From the NCBI GenBank assembly GCA_014796635.1, contig JAAVIK010000001.1:323404-329223 (forward strand): a DNA stretch of 5,820 bases, written 5' to 3'. The position numbers were made by a program, and so were the translations under genes. The notes below the pieces were generated by a model. That model was given only the letters and a program-made list of their open reading frames with translations, was not told where the DNA came from and made no database searches. The DNA is from Alistipes sp. GTDB taxonomy: Bacteria > Bacteroidota > Bacteroidia > Bacteroidales > Rikenellaceae. Below are positions 5,524-5,820 of this stretch, one piece after another (the first letter of the stretch is position 1; each line of letters opens with the position of its first letter).

Positions 5524-5820
5524 CTAAAACGGCAGCCCCATCGATGCGGTGAACCACAGGCCGCCGTTGGAGGGGCGGTAGAACGAGAGCTTGACGGTGG
5601 AGGTGGCCGACGCGGGCTGGCGGAAGATATTGACGTCGAAGATCACGTCGCCGCCTGCGGACCAGATATGGCGCCGGAGCATGCGGCCGTCGGCGGCCTG
5701 CGGCCCCGATCGGTAGTCGCGGAACCGGGCGTAGTCGCCGCCGACGTTGAGCCGGATGCGCTTGAAGTAGAGCACGGCCCCGATACCGCCCTCGGGGTAC
5801 CACACGGGCAGCTGGTAGTC
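5524..5820 (-). CDS. C-terminal part of a probable outer-membrane beta-barrel protein
   Basis: The frame is open from the window edge to TAG at 5526-5524 and gives 98 residues; the N-terminal portion is outside. It begins DYQLPVWYPEGGIGAVLYFKRIRLNVGG and ends GLWFTASMGLPF. It consists of successive amphipathic beta-like strands with alternating hydrophobic residues (AVLYFKRIRLNVGGDYARF, GGDVIFDVNIF, ASATSTVKLSFYR, GGLWFTASMGLPF) joined by turn and loop segments. The last residue is Phe, the usual C-terminal signature for BAM-assembled outer-membrane barrels. From memory, large Bacteroidales proteins with a beta-propeller-like body and a terminal barrel end in similar strands (PVWYPDGGI, YFKRIRLN), but I cannot name the family with certainty. 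The GTG at 5805 is an internal Val, not a start. It may be unrelated in function to the PBP gene. Confidence 0.55.
   Translation of the reverse strand, partial: DYQLPVWYPEGGIGAVLYFKRIRLNVGGDYARFRDYRSGPQAADGRMLRRHIWSAGGDVIFDVNIFRQPASATSTVKLSFYRPSNGGLWFTASMGLPF

Overview
All genes in this window lie on the minus strand, so transcription runs from high to low coordinates. The DNA is GC-rich and codons are strongly biased to G or C at the third position. The promoter-like elements follow the Bacteroidetes pattern (TTTG about 20 bp upstream of TAnnTTTG), and the start codons lack clear Shine-Dalgarno sequences. Protein features also fit Bacteroidales: a Gram-positive-type aspartate-semialdehyde dehydrogenase, an Fe-type SOD with NNAAQ/NAGNP motifs, and a large class A PBP. 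A GC-rich Bacteroidales genus such as Alistipes (Rikenellaceae) is my best guess. That is inference, not proof.

In transcription order the window holds: (1) 5820-5524, the C-terminal 98 residues of a probable outer-membrane beta-barrel protein; (2) a 168-bp gap with a promoter at its downstream end; (3) 5355-2869, a class A penicillin-binding protein (glycosyltransferase 51 plus transpeptidase); (4) after 35 bp, 2833-1841, aspartate-semialdehyde dehydrogenase, followed by a strong intrinsic terminator; (5) 1732-1571, a 53-residue rubredoxin; (6) a 71-bp gap containing a perfect 18-bp palindrome that looks like a LacI-family operator; (7) 1499-852, an Fe-type superoxide dismutase, followed by a second strong intrinsic terminator; (8) a roughly 150-bp gap that holds a 63-bp imperfect palindrome carrying a near-consensus promoter; (9) 641-1, the N-terminal 213 residues of a GT22 (Alg9/PIG-B-like) mannosyltransferase-type membrane protein that runs off the window.

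Functionally there are two units and two partial genes. The PBP-asd pair joins peptidoglycan polymerisation to the aspartate pathway that supplies diaminopimelate. The rubredoxin-SOD pair is an oxygen-defence and electron-transfer unit, as expected for an anaerobe exposed to oxygen. The GT22 gene is transcribed separately.

I see no mobile elements, CRISPR arrays, tRNA or rRNA genes, and no gene-free stretch longer than 300 bp. No clearly new multi-gene system is visible. The most interesting items are non-coding: the 18-bp palindrome before sod, and the palindromic promoter-bearing element before the GT22 gene, which resembles an unnamed interspersed Bacteroidales sequence.
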